From Actinomadura sp. DC4 (lineage in GTDB: Bacteria > Actinomycetota > Actinomycetes > Streptosporangiales > Streptosporangiaceae), in the NCBI RefSeq assembly GCF_030406325.1, contig NZ_JAUEQY010000010.1:186001-250000 (forward strand): 64,000 nucleotides of DNA. Direction: 5' to 3'. The notes under the pieces are model-generated. The model saw only the letters and a list, made by a program, of their open reading frames with translations, was not told the origin of the DNA and ran no database searches. This document shows, in pieces, positions 36,053 through 44,069 of the stretch. How positions within the stretch are numbered: position 1 is the first letter of the stretch; each line of letters begins with the position of its first letter. The position numbers and the translations under genes are program-made.

Positions 36053-37447
36053 ATGACGCTGACGGGTGCGCCGGACATCGCGATCCCCGGAGACCAGGAG
36101 TACGAGACCGCGACCCAGGTCTTCAACCTGGCCGCGCCCGCCCAGCCGGTCGCGGCGATCACCGCGCGCACGATCGACCAGGTCCGGGCCGCCATCCGGT
36201 ACGCCCGGGCCGAGCGGATGCCGGTGCGGGTGCACACGACCGGGCACGCGGCGGCGGCCGCGCGGCCCATGCACGGCGCCCTGCTGATCCGGACCGCGCT
36301 GGAGGGCGGCGCCGACATCGACGCGGTCCGCCGTACGGCGCGGGTGACGGCCGGCACGCGCTGGGCCGAGGTGATCGACGCCGCGGCCCCGTACGGGCTG
36401 GCCGCGCCGCACGGCTCGTCGCCGCTCGTCGGCGTCGTCGGCTACCTGCTCCGCGGCGGCGTGAGCTTCTATGGCCGGCGTACGGGCCTGGCGGTCAACG
36501 GCGTCACCGCGTTCGAGCTGGTCACCGCCGACGGTGAGCTGCGGCGGGTGGACGCCTCGTCCGACCCGGAGCTGTTCTGGGCGCTGCGCGGGGGAGGCGG
36601 CGGCTTCGGGGTCGTCACCGCCGCCGAGTTCGCCCTGTTCCCGGCCGCGCGGGTCATCACCGGTGCCGCGTACTGGTCCGCGGCCGACGCCGACCGGCTG
36701 CTGCCGCTGTGGCTGCGGTGGTCGCGCGACGCGCCGCGCGAGGTCACGACGACGCTGCGGCTGATGAACCTGCCCGAGCACCCCGACGTCCCGCCGGAGC
36801 TCAACGTCGGGACGGTGCTCTGCGTGGACGGTGCGGTGCTCAGCCCGACCGATGACGTGACGGCGGCGCGGGCGTACGCCGAGGACCTGCTCGGCCCGCT
36901 GCGGTCGGTGGCCGCGCCGCTCATGGACACCTGGGAGCTCGCCGGGCCGCCCGCCGTGGCCCAGACGCACATGGACCCGGCCGAGCCCTTCCCGGTCTAC
37001 GGCGACCACATGCTGCTCGGCGACCTGGGCGAGGACGGCGGCACGGACGCCCTCCTGCGGGTGGCCGGGCACGGATCCGGCTCGCCGCTGACCAACGTCG
37101 AGATCCGGCAGCTCGGCGGGGCACTGGCCGTACCGGATCCGTCGGGCGGAGTGCTCGACCACCTCGACGCCCGCTACGCCTACATGGGAGGGGGCGTGCC
37201 GTTCGCCCCCGTCACCCCGGAGGCGATCACCACGCACTGCGCGGCCGTACGCGCCGCGCTCACTCCGTGGGACACCGGCCGTACGACCCCGACCTTCGTG
37301 GAGCACTTCGAGCAGCCGCAGGGACACCTGACACCGGACCAGGTGCGGGCCCTCGACCGGATCCGCGCGCGGGTCGACCCCGCCGGCCTCTTCGGCGGCG
37401 ACATCGCCCCGGGCGCGTCCGCCCGTCAAACGAACGGAATGGAGTAG
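36053..37447 (+). CDS. FAD-linked oxidase (BBE/6-hydroxynicotine oxidase family)
   Basis: 464 aa. FAD_binding_4 domain at about residues 20-200, with VHTTGHAAAA supplying the usual flavin-linked His, and GGGGGFGVVTAAEFALFP. No Cys is visible in the second attachment loop (GVVGYLLRGGVSFYG), so a single covalent bond is expected. The family oxidises alcohols, amines or C-C bonds, often with ring closure. It starts an operon: 3 bp on begins the A-PCP gene, then the Hmo-like oxidase. It may oxidise the carrier-bound or released Hpg unit. Confidence 0.87.
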   Translation: MTLTGAPDIAIPGDQEYETATQVFNLAAPAQPVAAITARTIDQVRAAIRYARAERMPVRVHTTGHAAAAARPMHGALLIRTALEGGADIDAVRRTARVTAGTRWAEVIDAAAPYGLAAPHGSSPLVGVVGYLLRGGVSFYGRRTGLAVNGVTAFELVTADGELRRVDASSDPELFWALRGGGGGFGVVTAAEFALFPAARVITGAAYWSAADADRLLPLWLRWSRDAPREVTTTLRLMNLPEHPDVPPELNVGTVLCVDGAVLSPTDDVTAARAYAEDLLGPLRSVAAPLMDTWELAGPPAVAQTHMDPAEPFPVYGDHMLLGDLGEDGGTDALLRVAGHGSGSPLTNVEIRQLGGALAVPDPSGGVLDHLDARYAYMGGGVPFAPVTPEAITTHCAAVRAALTPWDTGRTTPTFVEHFEQPQGHLTPDQVRALDRIRARVDPAGLFGGDIAPGASARQTNGME

Positions 37448-37450
37448 GCG

Positions 37451-39199
37451 ATGGAGTACCCGTCCATTCAGGCGTCTTTCGCCGCGCAGGTGGAGCGGAC
37501 GCCGGACGCGGTGGCCGTGATCTCGGGCGACGTCCGGTTGACCTACCGGGAGCTGGACGAGCGGGCCAACCGGCTCGCGCACCGGCTGCTCGGCCTGGGG
37601 ATCGAGCCGGAGGCGCCGATCGCGATCCTCATGGAGCGGTCGGTCAACGTGGTCGTCGCGATCCTGGCCTCGGTCAAGGCCGGCGGCTGCTACCTGCCGC
37701 TGCACAGTGCTTACCCGGTCGAACGCATGCAGTGGATCATGGACCAGGCCAAGGCGCCCGTGCTGCTCGCCGACGACGCCGAGCGCGACCTGCCCAAGAG
37801 CGATCAGCTCGTCAACGTCGACACCGAACCGGCCGGCGCCCCGGCGCACGACCCCGGGGTCATCGTCCACCCGGACCACCTCGCGTACGTGATGTACACC
37901 TCGGGCTCGACGGGCCACCCGAAGGGCGTGGCGATCACCCATCGCGGCGTGCTGTCCCTCGCGCTGGACCGGTGCTGGGGCACCCGCCGCCACGAGAGGG
38001 TGCCGATGGTCGCCCCGCACGCCTTCGACGTCTCGACGTACGAGCTGTGGGTGCCGCTGCTGCACGGCGGACGCGTCGTCCTGGCGCCGCCCGGCGACCT
38101 GGAGATCGACACCCTGCACCGCCTCATCGTGGAGGAGGAGATCACCGGCCTGCACCTGACCGCCGGGCTCTTCCGCGTCGTGACCGAGGAGGCACCGGAG
38201 TTTCTGGCCGGGGTGCGCGAGGTGATGACCGGCGGGGACGTCGTCTCACCGGCCGCCGTACGCCGGGTGCTGGAGGCGTGCCCGGACCTCGTCGTGCGGG
38301 CCCTGTACGGGCCGACCGAGTCGACGCTGTTCACCACGCAGTCGGCCATCACGGCGCCGTACGAGGCGCGCCCGACCGTGCCGATCGGCCGCGCGATGGA
38401 CGACGTCCGCACGCACGTCCTGGATGAGGAGCTCCGGCCGGTTCCCGACGGCGAGACCGGCGAGCTGTACATCGCCGGCGACCGCCTGGCGCGCGGCTAC
38501 GTCGGCCGCGCCGACCTGACCGCCGAGCGCTTCGTCGCCGACCCGTTCGGCGAGCCCGGAGCGCGGATGTACCGCACCGGCGACCTCGTCCGCCAGACCT
38601 CCGACGGGCTGCTGGACTTCGCCGGCCGTACGGACGACCAGGTGAAGATCCGCGGATTCCGGGTGGAGCTGGCCGAGGTCGAGTCGGTGCTCATGGAACA
38701 TCCGGGCCTGGCCGACATCGCCGTGCTGCCCCAGGACCTGGACTCGGGGGAGAAGGTGCTCACCGCGTACGTGGTGGCCGCCTCGGACGACCTGGACGTC
38801 GCGTCCCTGCGCGGCCACGCGTCGGCGGCGCTGCCGGACTACATGGTGCCGGCGGCGTTCGTCGTGCTGGACACCCTGCCGCTGACCCCCAACGGGAAGC
38901 TCGACCGCAAGGCGCTGCCCCGGCCCGACCTGCGGGCCCTGTCCTCGCACCGGCCGCCGCGCGACGCCACGGAGGAGAGGCTGTGCGGCCTCTTCGCGGA
39001 GGTGCTCGGCGTCGGCGAGGTGGGGATCGAGGACGACTTCTTCGAGCTGGGCGGCCAGTCGCTGCTGGCGATGCGGCTGATCCGGCGCATCCGCGCGACG
39101 TTCGGCGTCGCGCTGGCGGTCGAGACGCTGTTCGACAGCCCAACGGTGGCGGGCCTGGCCGGGCGGTTCGACGCCCCGGCCGCCGACCTGGGGGCCTGA
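37451..39199 (+). CDS. Stand-alone NRPS A-PCP didomain, predicted specificity Hpg
   Basis: 582 aa. Adenylation core motifs: YTSGSTGHPKG (149-159), AFDVSTYELW, ALYGPTES, MYRTGDLV and NGKLDRK (Lys483). Carrier domain with phosphopantetheine site ELGGQSLL (Ser537). Aligned by hand to PheA numbering, the pocket residues are D193, V194, Y197, H235, M259, G261, L285, L293, F294 and K483 (DVYHMGLLFK). This shares the D..H.GLL.K frame of Hpg codes such as DIFHLGLLCK. With hmaS, hpgT, mbtH and an Hmo-like gene beside it, loading of Hpg is the best reading. There is no C or TE domain. The free condensation enzyme at 44070 may unload it. Confidence 0.92.
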   Translation: MEYPSIQASFAAQVERTPDAVAVISGDVRLTYRELDERANRLAHRLLGLGIEPEAPIAILMERSVNVVVAILASVKAGGCYLPLHSAYPVERMQWIMDQAKAPVLLADDAERDLPKSDQLVNVDTEPAGAPAHDPGVIVHPDHLAYVMYTSGSTGHPKGVAITHRGVLSLALDRCWGTRRHERVPMVAPHAFDVSTYELWVPLLHGGRVVLAPPGDLEIDTLHRLIVEEEITGLHLTAGLFRVVTEEAPEFLAGVREVMTGGDVVSPAAVRRVLEACPDLVVRALYGPTESTLFTTQSAITAPYEARPTVPIGRAMDDVRTHVLDEELRPVPDGETGELYIAGDRLARGYVGRADLTAERFVADPFGEPGARMYRTGDLVRQTSDGLLDFAGRTDDQVKIRGFRVELAEVESVLMEHPGLADIAVLPQDLDSGEKVLTAYVVAASDDLDVASLRGHASAALPDYMVPAAFVVLDTLPLTPNGKLDRKALPRPDLRALSSHRPPRDATEERLCGLFAEVLGVGEVGIEDDFFELGGQSLLAMRLIRRIRATFGVALAVETLFDSPTVAGLAGRFDAPAADLGA

Positions 39200-39202
39200 C
39201 GC

Positions 39203-40414
39203 GTGACCCAGCGCCGCCTGCCCCGCGCCGGCGAGCTCGCGCGGATCCTGCGCCCGCGCCCGCCGACGCTCGACGCCACCCGGCGCCGGCTCGCCCGCGC
39301 GCACACGATCGCCGACCTGCGCGCCGTCGCGCGGCGGCGGGTGCCGCGCGCGGTGTTCGACTACACCGACGGCGCGGCCGAGATGGAGGAGAGCCTGCGC
39401 CGGGCGCGGCAGGCGTACCGGAGGGTGGAGTTCCACCCCAACGTGCTGCGCGGGGTGTCCGGCGCCGACCCGGGGACCGACATCCTCGGGCGGCGCTCGG
39501 AACTCCCGTTCGCCCTGGCCCCCACCGGTCTGACCCGGATGATGCACCACGAGGGGGAGCGCGCCGTCGTACGGGTGGCGCAGCGGGCCGGCGTCCCGTA
39601 CGCGCTGTCCACGATGGGCACCACCTCCATCGAGGACGTCGCGGCGGCCGGGCCGGAGGCGCGCAGGTGGTTCCAGCTCTACGTCTGGCGGGACCGTGCC
39701 GCGGGGCGCGACCTGATGGACCGGGCCCGCCGCGCCGGCTACGACACCCTCATCCTCACCGTGGACACGCCGGTCGCGGGCGCGCGGCTGCGCGACGCGC
39801 GCAACGGCCTGACCATCCCGCCGGCGCTCACGCTCCGGACGTTCCTCGACGGGGCGGCGCACCCGGCCTGGTGGTTCGACCTGTTCACCACCGAGCCGCT
39901 GAGGTACGCCTCGCTGAGTGCCGGGGGCGGCTCCGTGGCCGACCTCATCGACCACGTCTTCGACCCCGACCTCGGCCTCGCGGACCTGGCCTGGATACGG
40001 GAGTCGTGGCCCGGGCGGCTCGTCGTGAAGGGCGTCCAGAACGTCGGCGACGCGCGTGACGTGGTCAAGCACGGCGCCGACGCCCTGGTCCTTTCCAGCC
40101 ATGGCGGCCGTCAGCTCGACCGGGCGCCGGTCCCGCTCGAACTCCTGCCCGCGGTGGCGGAGGCGGTACGCGGCGAGGCCGAGGTCTGGGTGGACACCGG
40201 GATCATGTCCGGCGCGGACATCGTGGCCGCGCTGGCGCGGGGCGCCGACGCCTGCCTGGTCGGCCGGGCCTACCTGTACGGGCTGATGGCCGGCGGGGAG
40301 CGCGGCGTCGCGCGGGCCGTCGACATCCTGCGGGCCGAGATCGTCCGGACCATGCAACTGCTCGGCGTACGGACGGTCGCGGAACTCACCCCGGAGCACG
40401 CGACGCTCCGGTGA
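39203..40414 (+). CDS. hmo: FMN-dependent alpha-hydroxy acid oxidase, probable hydroxymandelate oxidase
   Basis: 403 aa from GTG 39203, 3 bp after the A-PCP stop. Family motifs: YTDGAAEMEESL, LAPTGLTRMMHHEGE, LTVDTPVAGAR, VVKGVQNVGDA and LSSHGGRQLDRAP (catalytic His; the family usually has SNHGGRQLD). The length is nearer to LldD2-type lactate dehydrogenases than to short glycopeptide Hmo, but the position in the operon supports oxidation of 4-hydroxymandelate to 4-hydroxybenzoylformate, the missing step between HmaS and HpgT. Confidence 0.83.
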   Translation: MTQRRLPRAGELARILRPRPPTLDATRRRLARAHTIADLRAVARRRVPRAVFDYTDGAAEMEESLRRARQAYRRVEFHPNVLRGVSGADPGTDILGRRSELPFALAPTGLTRMMHHEGERAVVRVAQRAGVPYALSTMGTTSIEDVAAAGPEARRWFQLYVWRDRAAGRDLMDRARRAGYDTLILTVDTPVAGARLRDARNGLTIPPALTLRTFLDGAAHPAWWFDLFTTEPLRYASLSAGGGSVADLIDHVFDPDLGLADLAWIRESWPGRLVVKGVQNVGDARDVVKHGADALVLSSHGGRQLDRAPVPLELLPAVAEAVRGEAEVWVDTGIMSGADIVAALARGADACLVGRAYLYGLMAGGERGVARAVDILRAEIVRTMQLLGVRTVAELTPEHATLR

Positions 40415-40490
40415 CGCCTTTTTTGCGCATCGTCGGAGAAGTACGCCGTTGTTCGCCGGGTTACCGTCGAATTCACATTGGAGGATCGTC

Positions 40491-41774
40491 GTGCGAGTCC
40501 TGTTCATTCCGTGTGCCCATAGATCGCATCTCTATCTGTCGGTTCCCATGGCCTGGGCGTTACGTGGCGCGGGCCACCAGGTGTTCGTCGCCAGCGTGCC
40601 CGATCCCGGCCTGACCACGGAGGATGTCACGAGCACCGGCCTGACCTCGGTGTCGGTCGGCGAGCCGGTGAACATCGGAGAAATGGCGCAGGAAGAGGCG
40701 TCGAAAATAGCGCCGGTCGTACCGCCCGCGACGGAACCCGGCCGCAAGACGGTGCAGGCGGATTACTCGAACTGCGATGTCCGGGTCGAGCTGGAGCAGA
40801 TGGCGCGGATCTATCCGGTCGTGTTCAGCTCCAAGTCGATGGTGGACGAGCTCATCGCCTTCGCCGCCGAATGGCGGCCGGATCTCGTGGTCTGGGACCA
40901 CCTGATGATGTTCGCCGGCCCGGCGGTCGCCAAGGCCTGCGGCGCGGCCAACGCGCGCCTCGTCTACTGCCCGGACTCGGTGGCGCAGCTGCGCATCGCG
41001 TACCGGGAGCGGTACGGGAGCCCGGACCCCATCGAGAAGGGGGTCCGCGACCGGTTCGCCGACTTCGGCCTTGACTTCGACCCCTCGATGACCGACGGCG
41101 ACTTCACCATCAACACCATGCCGCCCTGGACGTGGCGGCCGGCCGGGCAGCACTACCTGAACGTACGGCCGATGTCGTTCAACGGCCCGTCCGCGGTGCC
41201 GAAGTGGCTGCACGAGCAGCCGGCGCGCCGCCGGATCTGCATCACGCTCGGGCTGACCTCGCGGGGCGTGCACTCCAACATCCCCTCGGTCGAGAACCTC
41301 TTCGCCGCGGTGGCCGGCCTCGACGTCGAGGTGATCGCCACGCTCGCGCCGGAGAGCGTCGCGGACCTGCCGGGCATCCCGGACAACGTGCGGGTGGTGG
41401 AGTTCGTCCCGATGAACACGCTGCTGGCGACCTGCTCGGCGATCCTGCACCACGGCGGCGCCGGCACGGTGTTCTCGGCGCTGGAGCACGGGATCCCGCA
41501 GATCATCCTGCCGAGCACGTTCGCGAACGAGAAGTTCTGGGGTCAGGTCGGCCATGCCGAGGGCCTGGAGAACCAGGGTGCCGGGATCTACGTGGACACC
41601 TCGCGTCCCGTGACCGCCGGGGAGCTGCGCGACCACCTGGTTCGGGCGCTGGACGACCCGTCGTACGCGCGGAACGCGGCCCGGCTCCGCACGGAGCTGC
41701 TGGAGATGCCCGCGCCGAACGACGTCATCCCCGCCCTGACCAGGCTGACCGCCGAACACCGCGCCGCCGCGTGA
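40491..41774 (+). CDS. GT1-family glycosyltransferase (macrolide/DesVII-like)
   Basis: 427 aa from GTG 40491, chosen for TTGGAGG eight bases upstream; the N-terminus VRVLFIPCAHRSHLY then matches the family. The donor-site motif HHGGAGTVFSALEHGIPQIILP lies at about residues 323-344. Such enzymes transfer deoxy- or aminosugars from dTDP donors to secondary metabolites. It is the only cytosolic glycosyltransferase in the window and is likely to use a sugar from the 51-62 kb genes. It carries a TTA codon at codon 24. Its stop lies in the first unit of the 9-bp repeat array. Confidence 0.9.
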   Translation: MRVLFIPCAHRSHLYLSVPMAWALRGAGHQVFVASVPDPGLTTEDVTSTGLTSVSVGEPVNIGEMAQEEASKIAPVVPPATEPGRKTVQADYSNCDVRVELEQMARIYPVVFSSKSMVDELIAFAAEWRPDLVVWDHLMMFAGPAVAKACGAANARLVYCPDSVAQLRIAYRERYGSPDPIEKGVRDRFADFGLDFDPSMTDGDFTINTMPPWTWRPAGQHYLNVRPMSFNGPSAVPKWLHEQPARRRICITLGLTSRGVHSNIPSVENLFAAVAGLDVEVIATLAPESVADLPGIPDNVRVVEFVPMNTLLATCSAILHHGGAGTVFSALEHGIPQIILPSTFANEKFWGQVGHAEGLENQGAGIYVDTSRPVTAGELRDHLVRALDDPSYARNAARLRTELLEMPAPNDVIPALTRLTAEHRAAA

Positions 41775-41871
41775 GACCAGGGAGATCAGGGAGATCAGGG
41801 AGATCAGGGAGATCAGGGAGATCAGGGAGATCAGGGAGATCAGGGAGATCAGGGAGATCAGGGAGATCAGC
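41773..41871 (+). repeat. 9-bp tandem repeat array (11 units) ending at a start codon
   Basis: Eleven contiguous 9-bp units fill the whole gap between two genes. Nine are exactly GAGATCAGG (41782-41862), the first is GAGACCAGG, and the last is GAGATCAGC. The array overlaps the glycosyltransferase stop and ends exactly at the ATG of the next gene. Each junction creates AGGGAG, a Shine-Dalgarno-like core. The last such core lies about 6 bp from the ATG. Confidence 0.95.
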
Positions 41872-43206
41872 ATGCCCGCAGACAAGATCGCCATCAACGT
41901 CTGGCTGAACGAGTATCCGTTCCCCGGCTTCCTCGACCCGCTGAAGGAGGCCGCCGCGACGTTCGGCGCCGCCCATCCCGAGTACGAGGTCAACATCCAG
42001 GGCCGCGACTTCCGTACGATGCCGACGCACGTCGCCCGGGGGATCGCCAAGGGCGAGACCCCGGATCTGGTCGAGTTCTTCTACACGAGCACCCAGCTCG
42101 CCCTGGACACGCTCGGGCGGGACGGCGAGCCGCTGTTCACCCCGATCGGGCCGGCCATCGGCGGCCGTACCGAGATCCTCGGCGAGCCCGTCCTGGTCGA
42201 TGACGTGATCCCGGCCGCCCGCGACTTCTTCACCGGCGAGTCCGGGAGGATCGCCATGCCGCCGACCGCCTCGACGGTCCTGCTGTACGCCAACACCACG
42301 CTGCTCGCGTCGGCCGGCGTCACGTCGGTGCCGCGGACGTGGGCCGAGGTCGAGGCCGCCTGCCGCGCGGTGGCCCGGCTGGCCGGCGGCCCCGCGCACC
42401 GGATCGCCTGGCCGAACCACATGTGGATGTTCCTGCAGGCGATGGCCCAGCAGGGCGGCCGGCTCGTGGACCACGACAACGGCCGGTCCGGCCGCGCCGA
42501 GAAGATCTCGCTCGTGTCGGACGAGATGACCGCCTTCTTCACCTGGTGGCAGCGGCTCCACCGCGACGGCCACTTCTTCTACTCCGGGGAGCAGTCGGAC
42601 TGGATGAGCTGCTTCAAGGCGTTCGGCGAACAGGGCCTGGCGTTCATCCTCAGCTCGTCGGTGGACGCCTCCCGGCTGATCCGCCAGGGCCGGGAGGCCG
42701 GCTTCACCGTCGAGGCGGCGCCGATGCCGTACAACGACGAGGTCCCGTACGCGGGCAACCTGATGGGCGGGGACGGCATGTGGCTGGCCGCCGGCCTCGA
42801 CCCAGCCAGGCGTGATGGGGCGCTGGCCTTCATGCAGCACGTCATCAAGCCGGAGCACGCGGTGGAGTGGCACAAGTTCCAGGGCCGCCTGCCGATCACG
42901 CGGACGGCGGTGCGGCTGCTGGAGGAGGAGGGCTGGTTCACCGAACACCCGGAACGCCGCGTCGCGAGCGACCAGCTCGAGGCGAGCGCCGGCCTGCCGG
43001 GGACCCTCGGCCCGATCTTCGGGGAGTTCGCGGGCATCCAGAAGGAGATCACGTCGGCCATGCACGATGTCCTGACCGGCGACGCGGAGCCGGTGGCCCG
43101 GTTCACGCAGGCGAACACGGAAGCACAACAGCTCCTGGACGCCTACAACGCCCACTGTGCCGGGCCACCCCGCCGTTCCCCCGACAGCATGAAAGTCGCG
43201 TGGTGA
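41872..43206 (+). CDS. Solute-binding-protein homologue lacking a signal peptide
   Basis: 444 aa. Family 1 sugar ABC-transporter binding-protein fold, recognised from the N-terminal INVWLNEYPFPGFLDPLKEAAATF, then TPDLVEFF, VPRTWAEVEAAC, YAGNLMGGDGMWLAAGLDPARRDGA and the C-terminal helices. It begins MPADKIAINVW, with neither a hydrophobic leader nor a lipobox Cys, and the ATG follows a good ribosome-binding site, so it should stay in the cytoplasm. No permease or ATPase gene is near. It may have become a cytosolic sugar or intermediate-binding protein, possibly a partner of the glycosyltransferase encoded upstream. Confidence 0.8.
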   Translation: MPADKIAINVWLNEYPFPGFLDPLKEAAATFGAAHPEYEVNIQGRDFRTMPTHVARGIAKGETPDLVEFFYTSTQLALDTLGRDGEPLFTPIGPAIGGRTEILGEPVLVDDVIPAARDFFTGESGRIAMPPTASTVLLYANTTLLASAGVTSVPRTWAEVEAACRAVARLAGGPAHRIAWPNHMWMFLQAMAQQGGRLVDHDNGRSGRAEKISLVSDEMTAFFTWWQRLHRDGHFFYSGEQSDWMSCFKAFGEQGLAFILSSSVDASRLIRQGREAGFTVEAAPMPYNDEVPYAGNLMGGDGMWLAAGLDPARRDGALAFMQHVIKPEHAVEWHKFQGRLPITRTAVRLLEEEGWFTEHPERRVASDQLEASAGLPGTLGPIFGEFAGIQKEITSAMHDVLTGDAEPVARFTQANTEAQQLLDAYNAHCAGPPRRSPDSMKVAW

Positions 43207-43286
43207 GCCGCCGTGGAACCGGTTCTCCGACCCCGGGCCCTGGGCGGAGTGGGCGGAGTGGGTGCGCTGCCGGTGTAGGCTCAGAC

Positions 43287-43360
43287 CGCGCGGTGGAGCA
43301 GTTCGGTAGCTCGTAGGGCTCATAACCCTGAGGTCGCCGGTTCAAATCCGGCTCGCGCCA
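43287..43360 (+). tRNA. Initiator tRNA-fMet(CAU)
   Basis: A 74-nt cloverleaf with anticodon CAT at 43321-43323. Initiator marks can be read: the first acceptor pair is a C1xC72 mismatch, the anticodon stem has three G:C pairs (GGG/CCC), and the D stem is GAGC/GCTC with A11:T24. T arm GCCGG-TTCAAAT-CCGGC. The discriminator is A, and no CCA is encoded. It lies inside the biosynthetic cluster, followed by a hairpin. Confidence 0.93.
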
Positions 43361-43372
43361 CTGGTTCGCGTG

Positions 43373-43420
43373 ACGAGGCCCCTGCTCTCTCCGGTTCGCC
43401 GGGAGGGCGGGGGCCTTCGT
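43373..43420 (+). terminator. UUCG-capped hairpin after tRNA-fMet
   Basis: A long imperfect stem (from ACGAGGCCCC to GGGGGCCTTCGT) closes on CCGG-TTCG-CCGG, a stable cUUCGg tetraloop. It lies 12 bp after the tRNA and before the convergent gene stop at 43429. Confidence 0.65.
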
Positions 43421-43428
43421 CGTGCTGG

Positions 43429-43938
43429 TCAGAGCATGCCTTCGCCCGGACGGAGCGTCCCCGAACCGTCGTCGACCATCCGGAAGGTCACCTCCCGGCC
43501 GCGCTCGCGCGGGACCCAGCCGTGCTCCAGCGCTTCACGGATGATCTGTTCGACCAGCGCGGGCCCGATCACCGTGTCGTGGCCCACCTGCGCGACGATC
43601 CGCCGGCCACGCCCGGCGGCCCGTTCGACGGCGATCGCCGCCAACTCTTCGCCGCGGACCGCGGCCCAGCGAAAGCGCGTCCCGTCCACGACGAGGATCC
43701 CCGCCCATCTGATCCGGGCCCTCTTCGTGAAGGGCGTTCTTCCCCGGTCACGTCGGTAGATCCACTCGTTGAGAAACGCGAGCGCGATCCAGGGGAGGAT
43801 GCCTTGGCGCATCGCCGAGAGCCACCCGACGCCCGTGGTCAGGGATGTGCCCAGCATGACCACCAGGCCCGCGAGAACGTACAGGCAAAGGCGCGCGGCG
43901 AAGAAGCGCATGACCCGGTCGAACGGCATGCGTGACAT
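43429..43938 (-). CDS. Small membrane protein of unknown function
   Basis: 169 aa from ATG 43938, which has AGAGGGG upstream. Two hydrophobic segments (about residues 15-33, LCLYVLAGLVVMLG, and 40-55, ILPWIALAFLNEW) are followed by a basic linker and a soluble beta-rich C-terminal half. No family is recognised. It lies between the initiator tRNA and the condensation-enzyme operon and may not belong to the pathway. Confidence 0.6.
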   Translation of the reverse strand: MSRMPFDRVMRFFAARLCLYVLAGLVVMLGTSLTTGVGWLSAMRQGILPWIALAFLNEWIYRRDRGRTPFTKRARIRWAGILVVDGTRFRWAAVRGEELAAIAVERAAGRGRRIVAQVGHDTVIGPALVEQIIREALEHGWVPRERGREVTFRMVDDGSGTLRPGEGML

Positions 43939-44069
43939 GACGAACCCCTCTTCCCCGGCGGCCCCGAACCAGAATGCCACCGGGGGAAGGGCGTGCGTGG
44001 TCGCGTGCCAGATCTCCCCATTCGCCCGAAGGTCCGGGGCCGTGCCCGGGCCTTCGGCGTAGGAGACCG

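Noticed and set aside
41773-41871. CRISPR-like array
   Set aside because: Units are 9 bp, contiguous and without spacers, and no cas genes are present.
41725-43323. Long minus-strand ORF with a (Pro-Asp-Leu)n repeat protein
   Set aside because: It is the shadow of the GAGATCAGG array read on the other strand. The plus-strand gene has the clear family match and ribosome-binding site.
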